DNA of 9,270 nucleotides from an uncultured bacterium (GTDB lineage Bacteria; Verrucomicrobiota; Lentisphaeria; Victivallales; Victivallaceae), in NCBI GenBank assembly GCA_949286445.1, contig CASECL010000106.1, positions 1-9,270 of the forward strand. The letters are read 5' to 3'. Below are positions 1 to 6,157 of the stretch, piece after piece. Each line of letters opens with the position of its first letter. Position 1 is the first letter of the stretch. Below the pieces are notes generated by a model. The model was given only the letters and a program-made list of their open reading frames with translations. It made no database searches and was not told the origin of the DNA. Both the position numbers and the translations under genes were made by a program.

Positions 1-2
1 TG

Positions 3-44
3 ATCGGGCGGCTGTACCGGAAAAGCGAGGAGCTTAATTCATGA
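3..44 (+). CDS. 3' end of an upstream gene, product unknown
   Basis: The frame beginning at base 3 reads IGRLYRKSEELNS and stops at TGA 42-44. This stop overlaps the ATG of the next gene in an ATGA arrangement, which is typical of translationally coupled genes in one operon. Only 13 codons are visible, so the product cannot be named. A charged C-terminal tail would fit a small membrane protein or a glycosyltransferase, the usual neighbours of DUF2142 proteins, but that is inference only. A GAGGAG purine stretch at 27-32 lies inside this tail and serves as the ribosome binding site of the downstream gene. Confidence 0.5.
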   Translation: MGRLYRKSEELNS

Positions 45-1471
45 AGAAAGTCCGGATTTTCAATGAAAAACTGACGGCGTTTTTTCATGCTCCGGAAAAA
101 GTTTTTCTGCTGCTTGGGTTGATTTTCGGTTTATGTTATGTGTTTCTGACCCCGCCTTTTCAAAGCCCGGATGAAGATATTCACTTCATGTCCAGCTGGC
201 AGTATTCGACTTTTGACCGGCTGGGGGGATTTCCCCGGAATTTGGTGGAGTGCCTTTATGAACACCTTGATGCGGCGATAGATAAAACCGGCACCGTTTA
301 CAGCCGGGAGATCCGGGATAATTTTTTCCATGCCGAGTGCCCGGCGGAAGAGGCGTTGCAGAGAGAATACGATACCACTTTGGTACCGGGATTGTATTCC
401 CAGTATCTGGTTCAGATGGGGGCGTTCAAACTGGCGCAGATATTTACAGCACGGTATATTTTCTGGCTTTGGGCGGGGCGGCTGGCCAATCTGGCACTGT
501 ATCTGCTGGTGGGGTATTTTGCGGTTAAACTGGCAAAATTTTACCGCTGGGGCATGGTGCTGCTGGCGTTGATGCCGATGCCGCTGTCATTGGCAGGATC
601 GCTGTCATACGATGTATCCATCAATGCGCTGTCACTGTTGTTTTTCTCCTTGACGCAAAGGCTGGTGACGGACGAAAAACCGTACGGCTGGAAGGAATTG
701 AAATATTTTTATCTGCTGGGACTGGCAATGATGTTTCTCAAATTTCCCTATGTTTTAATGTACGGGGTACTGCTTTTTGTCCCGGCGGCGCGGTTCAGCC
801 GGAAATATTGGAAATATGTTACAATAGCATTTTGCCTGCTGCTCTTTGCCGGAGCCGTGGGGGTGAATATGCGCCGGGCGGAAGATACCGGAAAAAAACA
901 GCGATCTGACGCGCGGCCGTTTTACGACCGGGACGCCAGAATGCGGATAAGCCGGGCCAATCCGGCGGAGAAACTTACGGAACTCAAACACTCTCCGGCG
1001 GAATTTATCCGGGCGGCGGGAAAAACCGCAGTCTCCATCCGGATACCGTTTTATGCCGGATCATTTGTGGGGATATTGGGGTGGCTGACAGTATGGCCGC
1101 CGTTGTGGCTGCTGGCAATTTACGGACTTTTACTGCTGGCGGCGGCGGGATTGGAGGAGGAAAATTCCCCGGCAGTCAGGTTTAAATGGCCGCTGCGGTC
1201 AATATTTCTGCTGGGGGGATTCGGGCTGGTATTGCTTATTCACCTGATTTTTTACCTGGCAGTGGCACTGGAAAACGGAGAAATTGCCGGAGTGCAGGGA
1301 AAATATTTTTTCCCCATCGCATTGCTGTTTCTGCTGCCGTTGTGCGGCAGCTGGCTTTATTCCCGGCTGAAGATGGAATATCGCAGAATACTGCCGTATC
1401 TCTTTGCCGGCGTTATATGCTTTACTCATATTGCCGTACTGCTGGTGCTGTGTCGTCATTTCGCGCTGTAA
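41..1471 (+). CDS. DUF2142-type polytopic membrane protein
   Basis: This is a 476-residue integral membrane protein with about ten hydrophobic segments. The first, at about residues 21-37, is followed at once by PPFQSPDEDIHF (38-49). A proline-rich stretch followed by an acidic PDE-x-x-H cluster after the first membrane segment is the hallmark of DUF2142. In GT-C-like glycosyltransferases, acidic residues in this external loop bind the lipid-linked sugar, so a role in cell-surface polysaccharide or glycan transfer is plausible but inferred. The length is normal for the family. The start is supported by GAGGAG at 27-32, eight bases upstream, and by the ATGA overlap with the preceding gene. The C-terminal third is almost all membrane helices (KYFFPIALLFLLPL and later). 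No terminator follows. The family is fairly sure; the substrate and partner are unknown. Confidence 0.8.
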   Translation: MKKVRIFNEKLTAFFHAPEKVFLLLGLIFGLCYVFLTPPFQSPDEDIHFMSSWQYSTFDRLGGFPRNLVECLYEHLDAAIDKTGTVYSREIRDNFFHAECPAEEALQREYDTTLVPGLYSQYLVQMGAFKLAQIFTARYIFWLWAGRLANLALYLLVGYFAVKLAKFYRWGMVLLALMPMPLSLAGSLSYDVSINALSLLFFSLTQRLVTDEKPYGWKELKYFYLLGLAMMFLKFPYVLMYGVLLFVPAARFSRKYWKYVTIAFCLLLFAGAVGVNMRRAEDTGKKQRSDARPFYDRDARMRISRANPAEKLTELKHSPAEFIRAAGKTAVSIRIPFYAGSFVGILGWLTVWPPLWLLAIYGLLLLAAAGLEEENSPAVRFKWPLRSIFLLGGFGLVLLIHLIFYLAVALENGEIAGVQGKYFFPIALLFLLPLCGSWLYSRLKMEYRRILPYLFAGVICFTHIAVLLVLCRHFAL

Positions 1472-1625
1472 CAGCAAAACGGCGGCGGCCGCGGCGGGGG
1501 GATAAGGCTGTATTAACTTCGCCTTTTCCACTAAATTTTCCCTGCAGCAGCGCGGGTAGGCAGTTTTCAAGTTTGCATAAAATATTCAGATTATACGGTT
1601 TTACCGCCGTATTCGCCCGGATAGA

Positions 1626-1656
1626 GCCGGAAATCAAGCCGGAAATCAAGCCGGAA
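1626..1656. repeat. 12-base tandem repeat, 2.6 copies
   Basis: GCCGGAAATCAA occurs at 1626-1637 and again, identically, at 1638-1649. A partial third copy, GCCGGAA, lies at 1650-1656. The repeat is in non-coding DNA about 85 bases before the candidate operon promoter. It is probably replication slippage, and no function is evident. Confidence 0.8.
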
Positions 1657-1738
1657 CCGGGGCGTCAAGAGCGTTGCTTCAACTGTTTTTTCATGCCGGA
1701 TATTTATTGGAAAAAGGCTGATATTTCCAGTTCTCAAC

Positions 1739-1767
1739 TTGAAAATGGAAACCCAGCGTGTTATTTT
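1739..1767 (+). promoter_or_regulatory. candidate sigma70-type promoter of the activase/GRE/SDR operon
   Basis: TTGAAA (1739-1744) matches five of six -35 consensus bases. After a 17-base spacer comes TATTTT (1762-1767), which matches four of six -10 bases. Transcription would start near 1774 and give a leader of about 40 bases before the activase ATG. The two copies of the ATGGAA(A)CCCAG direct repeat fall in the spacer and just after the predicted start, which fits operator placement. This is pattern matching by eye only. Confidence 0.4.
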
Positions 1768-1789
1768 ACAAAACAGGCATGGAACCCAG
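1745..1789. promoter_or_regulatory. direct repeat bracketing the -10 box, candidate operator pair
   Basis: ATGGAAACCCAG at 1745-1756 recurs as ATGGAACCCAG at 1779-1789, one base shorter. The start-to-start distance is 34 bases, a little over three helical turns. One copy sits in the promoter spacer and the other overlaps the expected transcript start. Regulators that bind two direct half-sites, such as AraC-type proteins, use such layouts. No regulator gene is present in the window, so the role is inferred. Confidence 0.35.
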
Positions 1790-1812
1790 AGTCAGGAGAA
1801 GAGTTTCCCTAC

Positions 1813-2520
1813 ATGAAAGCTGCAGTATTCAATATTCAGAAATTTTCCCTCCATGACGGATCCGGAATAAGGACTACCATATTTTTTGCCGGATGCAATC
1901 TCCGGTGCCGTTGGTGCTGCAATCCGGACTGTTTCAATATGGAGGAACATGATACTTACAGTCTGGAGGAATTGCTGGCGGAGGCGTTGAAAGATAAGGT
2001 CTTTTACGATAAATCCGGCGGCGGAGTGACTTTGAGCGGCGGCGAAATTTTTTTCCAGTTTGATTTCATACAGGAGTTCTGCCGGGCACTGCGGGAAAAA
2101 GGGGTGAATATTGCGGTTGAAACCGCCGGATGTGTGCCCAATGAAAAATTCGTTAAATTGCTGGAACTGGTGGATTTTGTCTTTATTGATCTCAAGCATT
2201 ACGATGATAAAAAACACCGTGAGGCTACCGGGGTTTCCAACGAATCCATATTGAAGAATATAGTTTCATTGGTAAACAGCAATGTTGATTACTGCGTCAG
2301 AATTCCGGTTATTCCGGAATTTAATGACGCCTTGAGCGATGCGGAAAACTATGCCGCGTTATTTAAGAAACTGGGGGTGAAGAAATTTGAAACCCTGCCG
2401 TTTCACCAATTCGGAGAGAAGAAATATCAAAATCTGGGACTGCAATACTTTTATCAGGGAGTGAAGGCACTGCATGATGAAGATTTGACGGCCTACCGGA
2501 AAATCTTGGGAGAAAAATGA
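1813..2520 (+). CDS. glycyl-radical enzyme activating enzyme (radical SAM, PflA-like)
   Basis: This 235-residue radical SAM protein activates the partner enzyme encoded next. Family knowledge says it uses S-adenosylmethionine and a [4Fe-4S] cluster to abstract a hydrogen from the glycine of the partner. The cluster cysteines are C28, C32 and C35 in GCNLRCRWCCNP (CxxxCxxC). Further family motifs are TLSGGE (73-78), ETAG, DLKHYDDKKHREATGVSN, RIPVIPEFND and LPFHQFGEKKYQNLG. It is short: there is no ferredoxin-like insert with extra cysteine clusters after the CxxxCxxC, unlike most activases of dehydratase-type partners. Two changes are odd: CCNP where CHNP, CQNP or CSNP is usual, and GGEI where GGEP is nearly universal. 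The start was chosen because the radical SAM domain begins at MKAAVFNIQ and a purine-rich AGGAGAAGAG (1794-1803) lies upstream. The stop overlaps the next start (ATGA). Confidence 0.92.
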   Translation: MKAAVFNIQKFSLHDGSGIRTTIFFAGCNLRCRWCCNPDCFNMEEHDTYSLEELLAEALKDKVFYDKSGGGVTLSGGEIFFQFDFIQEFCRALREKGVNIAVETAGCVPNEKFVKLLELVDFVFIDLKHYDDKKHREATGVSNESILKNIVSLVNSNVDYCVRIPVIPEFNDALSDAENYAALFKKLGVKKFETLPFHQFGEKKYQNLGLQYFYQGVKALHDEDLTAYRKILGEK

Positions 2521-4904
2521 TGGAAAAGGAAAAACTTGCTCCGCGGATTGCCGCCATGCGTCAGGAAATTCTCAATGCCCGGCCGGAAGTCTGCACTGAA
2601 CGCGCCGTGCTGGCCACTGAAGCCTACCGGGAACACGAAGCCGATCAGGTGGTGCTCAAAAGAGCATACATGCTGAAAAAAATCCTGGACAACATGTCAA
2701 TTTATATCGAGGACAACACCCTGATTGTGGGCAATCAGGCTACTAAGAACCGTGCCGCGCCGATTTTTCCGGAATACGCGATGGACTGGATAATCCGGGA
2801 GATGGACACCTTTGCCGGGCGCAACGGGGATGCGTTCTTTATTTCAGAAGCGGATAAACAGATTTTAAGAGACATTTATCCCTATTGGAAAGGGCGCACG
2901 CTTCAGGATAAAGGTTACGCCCTTTTCCCGCCGCAAGCCAGAGAAATTTATGATAACGGAATCATCCGCAATGAGGGCAACATCACCTCCGGAGACGCGC
3001 ATCTGGCAGTGGATTATGAGGGGGTATTGAAATACGGTCTCCGCCATTACCGGGAACGGGTGGAAAAGAAGCTCGCCGAAGCGGATCTTTCTGATTTTGA
3101 AACGCTTAAATCAAGTTATTTTCTCCGCGCCATGCTGATTGCCTTTGACGCAGTGGAAAATTACGCCGCCAGATTTTCCGCTCTGGCAAAGGAAATGGCG
3201 GAAACCGCGGAAAAGGGCCGGAAAGAGGAATTGCTGGAAATATCCCGCATCTGTGCAAAGGTGCCGATGAATCCGGCGGAATCCTTTTATGAGGCCATTC
3301 AGAGCGTCTGGTTTATTCATCTGATTTTGCAGATCGAGTCCAACGGCCACTCCCTTTCATTCGGCCGTTTCGACCAGTACATGCTGCCCTATTACCGGAA
3401 GGGAATTGAAGACGACGAAAAGTGCATGATCCTGCTGCAGAATTTGTGGCTCAAAACTCTGACCATCAATAAAATCCGCAGCAACGGTCATTCCCGTTAC
3501 GCCGCCGGCAGCCCGATGTATCAGAACATTACCATCGGCGGAGTCGGCACCGACGGCAAAAGCGCGATCAATCCATTGACCTGGATGACACTGCGTTCCA
3601 TTGCGCTGACCCGTCTGCCGCAGCCCAATCTTACGGTGCGCTACTTCAAGGGCATGGACGAAGACTTCATGCAGGAGTGCATAAGGGTGATCAAGCTGGG
3701 ATTCGGCATGCCGGCATTCAACAGCGATGAAATAATCATTCCCGCGCTGACCGGACAGGGGGTGACGCTGGAGGACGCCAGAAATTACAGTGCCATCGGC
3801 TGTGTGGAAGTGGCGGTGCCGGGTAAATGGGGTTACCGCTGTACCGGAATGAGTTACCTTAATTTCCCCAAGACGCTGATGATCGCGCTCAATCACGGAA
3901 TCGATTTGATGACCGGCAAAAGGATTTGTTCCGATGTGGGCCATTTCACTGAGATGAACAGCTTTGAAGAGGTTTTCCAGGCCTGGGACCGGACGGCACG
4001 CGAATTGATCCGTCAGGGGATAATTCTGGACACCTGCGCGGATCTGGCGGTGGAACAGGAGGTGCCGGATATTCTCTGTTCGGCTCTGGTGGACGACTGC
4101 ATCGAGCGGGGCAAACACCTTAAAGAGGGCGGCGCACATTACGATATGGTAAGCCAGCTTCAGGTGGGCGTAGCCAATCTGGGCGACAGTCTGGCGGCGA
4201 TAAAAAAGTGCGTTTTTGAGGATAAAACCATCACTAAACAGGAACTCTGGGACGCGCTGGCAAGCGATTTTGCCGGAGAAAAGGGCGAAGCCATCCGTCA
4301 ACAGCTGCTGGCGGCTCCCAAGTACGGCAATGATATTGATTATGTGGATGAATTGGTCGTCCGGGGATACGATACCTACCTGGATGAGATAACCAAATAC
4401 AGAAATACCCGTTACGGCCGCGGCCCGATCGGGGGTAATTTCTATGCCGGAACTTCTTCAGTGGCTTCCAATGTACCCCAGGGGGCGGGCACCTGTGCCA
4501 CTCCGGACGGGCGGCACCGCGGCGAACCGCTGGCGGAAGGAAGTTCCCCCACCCATGCAGTGGATGTCAACGGGCCTACCAGTGTATTCAAATCGGTCAG
4601 CAAACTCAGGACAGATAAAATTGTCGGCGGGGTATTGCTGAACCAGAAGATGACGCCGCAGATATTGCAGAAACCGGAAAATTGTCAGAAATTAAGTTTA
4701 CTGATCAGAACCTTCTTTGACGATCTCAAAGGTTTCCACGTTCAGTACAATGTGGTATCGCGGGACACATTGATTGACGCGCAGAAACATCCGGAAAAAC
4801 ACCGGGATCTGATCGTGCGGGTGGCGGGATATTCGGCATTCTTCACCATATTGTCCACCCAGACCCAGAATGATATTATTGCCAGAACAGAACAGCAGCT
4901 TTAA
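2517..4904 (+). CDS. glycyl radical enzyme, dehydratase/lyase (PFL-like) family, substrate unknown
   Basis: This 795-residue enzyme is the normal length for the PFL-like dehydratase/lyase branch. The C-terminal glycyl radical loop is RVAGYSAFF, with the radical glycine at about 771. The thiyl cysteine is C429 in NYSAIGCVEV, with E431 as the C-x-E base typical of eliminases (diol and glycerol dehydratase, choline lyase, hydroxyproline dehydratase); pyruvate formate-lyase instead has two adjacent cysteines. H162, in GDAHLAVDYE, sits where the catalytic histidine of glycerol dehydratase (H164) is expected. The position equivalent to glycerol dehydratase D447 is T443, and the place of hydroxyproline dehydratase Y450 is M445 (alignment by eye, reference residues from memory), so neither substrate is supported. 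Two in-frame ATGs exist: 2517 overlaps the activase stop, while 2520 has better spacing from GGGAGA (2508-2513). The next gene follows after nine bases. The enzyme is cytosolic, oxygen-sensitive and possibly housed in no compartment, since no shell genes are visible. Confidence 0.93.
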   Translation: MMEKEKLAPRIAAMRQEILNARPEVCTERAVLATEAYREHEADQVVLKRAYMLKKILDNMSIYIEDNTLIVGNQATKNRAAPIFPEYAMDWIIREMDTFAGRNGDAFFISEADKQILRDIYPYWKGRTLQDKGYALFPPQAREIYDNGIIRNEGNITSGDAHLAVDYEGVLKYGLRHYRERVEKKLAEADLSDFETLKSSYFLRAMLIAFDAVENYAARFSALAKEMAETAEKGRKEELLEISRICAKVPMNPAESFYEAIQSVWFIHLILQIESNGHSLSFGRFDQYMLPYYRKGIEDDEKCMILLQNLWLKTLTINKIRSNGHSRYAAGSPMYQNITIGGVGTDGKSAINPLTWMTLRSIALTRLPQPNLTVRYFKGMDEDFMQECIRVIKLGFGMPAFNSDEIIIPALTGQGVTLEDARNYSAIGCVEVAVPGKWGYRCTGMSYLNFPKTLMIALNHGIDLMTGKRICSDVGHFTEMNSFEEVFQAWDRTARELIRQGIILDTCADLAVEQEVPDILCSALVDDCIERGKHLKEGGAHYDMVSQLQVGVANLGDSLAAIKKCVFEDKTITKQELWDALASDFAGEKGEAIRQQLLAAPKYGNDIDYVDELVVRGYDTYLDEITKYRNTRYGRGPIGGNFYAGTSSVASNVPQGAGTCATPDGRHRGEPLAEGSSPTHAVDVNGPTSVFKSVSKLRTDKIVGGVLLNQKMTPQILQKPENCQKLSLLIRTFFDDLKGFHVQYNVVSRDTLIDAQKHPEKHRDLIVRVAGYSAFFTILSTQTQNDIIARTEQQL

Positions 4905-4913
4905 GGAGCATTT

Positions 4914-5648
4914 ATGAAAGAATATTCACTCAAAGATAAAGTCGTGGTAATCACCGGCGGCGGCGGCGGAATCGGCCGGGCGGTGGCGGAAAAACTGGCG
5001 CAGGCCGGGATGAAAGTGGTGCTTTTCGGCGGCAATAATGCAGCTAAACTCCAGGAAACGGAGGCCATAGTAAAAAAATATTCCAGCTGTCTGACTTTGC
5101 CCGGCAATCTGACGGACGGAGAATTTACCACCGCCGCGGTGAAAGAGGTGGCGGATAAACTGGGCGGCATTGACGTATTGATCAATAATGCCGGTATGGC
5201 GTTGAATGCCCCCTTTGAAGAGATCAGTGAGGAACAGTTTGATAAAATTATGGCAGTGAATATCAAGGTGCCGTTTTTCCTGACTCAGAAGATAATTCCC
5301 TACTTGAAAAAGTCGGATTGCGCCTCGATCATCAATTTGTCTTCGGTGGTGGGGCATTCCGGATATCCGCTTCAGAGTGCCTATGTGGCCTCGAAACACG
5401 CGGTGCTGGGTTTTACCAAAAGTCTGGCCAATGAGTATTATAAACAAGGCATCCGGGTGCATGCCATCAGCCCCGGCGGAGTTTATACTGACATGGTGAA
5501 GATCGCCCGTCCGGACCTGACTCCGGAGGGAATGATTATGCCGGAGGAAATTGCCGATGTTGTCTGGTTTTTCCTGGCCAAACGCGGCAATGCGGTGGTG
5601 GATGAAATACTGGTTCACCGGGTTAATAAAGAACCGTTTCTGGTCTGA
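4914..5648 (+). CDS. short-chain dehydrogenase/reductase (SDR), NAD(P)-dependent
   Basis: This 244-residue classical SDR is of normal length. The dinucleotide-binding motif TGGGGGIG is at 14-21 and the structural NNAG at 91-94. The catalytic set is N116, S144, Y157 and K161 (YVASK at 157-161). PGGVYTDM follows as the usual post-catalytic PG motif. The acidic residue usually seen in the adenine-contact loop (DVTD or DLTD) is asparagine here (NLTD, N65). The first strand ends in VVLFGGNN, so NAD versus NADP preference cannot be told. The Shine-Dalgarno AAGGAG (4903-4908) overlaps the GRE stop codon and is five bases from the ATG, showing tight coupling. The family is often mislabelled as 3-oxoacyl-ACP reductase. 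Next to a radical dehydratase it more likely reduces the aldehyde or ketone product, or oxidises an alcohol to form the substrate. That role is inference. Confidence 0.9.
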   Translation: MKEYSLKDKVVVITGGGGGIGRAVAEKLAQAGMKVVLFGGNNAAKLQETEAIVKKYSSCLTLPGNLTDGEFTTAAVKEVADKLGGIDVLINNAGMALNAPFEEISEEQFDKIMAVNIKVPFFLTQKIIPYLKKSDCASIINLSSVVGHSGYPLQSAYVASKHAVLGFTKSLANEYYKQGIRVHAISPGGVYTDMVKIARPDLTPEGMIMPEEIADVVWFFLAKRGNAVVDEILVHRVNKEPFLV

Positions 5649-5726
5649 AAATCCGGCTGTTGCCGCTATTGGGAGGGGCGGCGGGTTCCGGTTGAAAAAT
5701 TGTTAAATTTGAATAAAAAAAGCAGG

Positions 5727-5760
5727 AAAGTTATGGATATTTTTCCATAACTTTTTTGTT
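5727..5760 (+). terminator. intrinsic terminator of the GRE operon
   Basis: AAAGTTATGGA (5727-5737) and TCCATAACTTT (5744-5754) form a perfect 11-base-pair stem with a six-base loop, followed by a T-rich tail (5755-5763, interrupted by one G). It lies 79 bases after the SDR stop. An A-run at 5714-5721 lies upstream, but on the other strand the T-run would be separated from the stem, so the signal is mainly for the plus strand. Confidence 0.85.
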
Positions 5761-5973
5761 TTATCTGCCGTACCGCTGTGAATACCGGAGAATATCGGAT
5801 GGAATGAAATTTTCCGATGTGCAAATTCCGGAGTATCGGTTATTTAATATCCCCCTTATTTTTTATAGTTCAGCGCATAATCAGGTTTTATACTGTGCCT
5901 GAAGCAGATGTAACAAATACATCGATTTTTCTTGAAAAAATTGAAAAAAAACATGATTTTTATGATGATTTTC

Positions 5974-6001
5974 TTGACTTGTGAAAAATGAATACTAATG
6001 T
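5974..6001 (+). promoter_or_regulatory. candidate promoter of the secreted-protein gene at 6158
   Basis: TTGACT (5974-5979) matches five of six -35 bases. A 16-base spacer leads to TAATGT (5996-6001), a poor -10 match (three of six). The same -35 hexamer and spacer length are found in front of tRNA-Glu in this window. Transcription would start near 6008 and produce a leader of about 150 bases beginning almost exactly at the inverted repeats. Confidence 0.35.
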
Positions 6002-6013
6002 AGTTACAGAGCG

Positions 6014-6081
6014 TCTGACTGGTTTATAAAGCTGTTTTTTTGCCGCAGTCAGAACAGCTTGGATGATAACAAATCAGCTGT
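6014..6081 (+). promoter_or_regulatory. structured 5' leader with mutually exclusive RNA helices
   Basis: Three perfect helices are visible. Helix A pairs TCTGACTG (6014-6021) with CAGTCAGA (6046-6053). Helix B pairs AAGCTGTT (6029-6036) with AACAGCTT (6053-6060). Helix C pairs ACAGCT (6054-6059) with AGCTGT (6076-6081). B interleaves with A and competes with C for the same bases, while A and C are compatible. The RNA could therefore switch between A+C and B, or form a pseudoknot from A and B. No base separates the 3' strands of A and B, so a full-length pseudoknot is sterically tight. The layout resembles a switch, but I do not recognise a known riboswitch class. Confidence 0.4.
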
Positions 6082-6157
6082 CAATAAATATGCCGGTGGA
6101 TCAACGAGTAAATCGGGCGATAAGTGTGTCAGGTTGCATTCTTAAACGGTGTGAAAA

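Larger units (their letters stand above)
1472..1812. other. intergenic region upstream of the glycyl radical operon
   Basis: These 341 bases carry no convincing gene. A reading frame does continue upstream of the activase through this stretch, but its translation is low-complexity and matches no protein style, and it also runs antisense-like through the end of the DUF2142 gene. What can be seen is a GC-rich patch just after the stop codon (1480-1500), a 12-base tandem repeat (1626-1656), a six-base inverted repeat (ATACGG with CCGTAT, near 1595-1615), a candidate promoter (1739-1767) and a direct repeat around it. No intrinsic terminator for the upstream gene is evident. Confidence 0.6.
5764..6157. 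other. intergenic region with promoter and structured leader
   Basis: These 394 bases contain no gene I can support. The first half is AT-rich with scattered short repeats: CCGGAGAATATCGG near 5783 is echoed by CCGGAGTATCGG near 5830, and ATCGGA with TCCGAT forms a loose inverted repeat near 5795-5819. The second half holds the candidate promoter (5974-6001) and the leader helices (6014-6081). A 14-base direct repeat, TGTGAAAAATGAAT, occurs at 5980-5993 and again at 6150-6163 across the start codon of the downstream gene. Confidence 0.6.

Noticed and set aside
1186..1812. In-frame extension of the activase upstream of 1813
   Set aside because: The extension overlaps the DUF2142 gene, reads as arginine-rich low-complexity peptide and would pass through the tandem repeat and promoter. 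The radical SAM domain begins exactly at MKAAVFN.
3357..4301. 314-codon open frame on the minus strand within the GRE gene
   Set aside because: It is a shadow of the real gene: the peptide has no recognisable family features and the plus-strand frame carries all the catalytic motifs.
4926..5618. 230-codon open frame on the minus strand within the SDR gene
   Set aside because: It is a shadow of the SDR gene, with a histidine- and isoleucine-rich peptide and no ribosome site.
5988..6029. 13-codon leader peptide MNTNVVTERLTGL
   Set aside because: It lacks a Shine-Dalgarno, has no run of regulatory codons and lies at or before the likely transcript start. It is kept only as part of the direct-repeat observation.
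6014..6060. Classical H-type pseudoknot riboswitch
   Set aside because: The 3' strands of the two helices abut and share base 6053, and only seven bases would have to span about 15 base pairs. Competing helices are the safer reading. It matches no riboswitch class I know.
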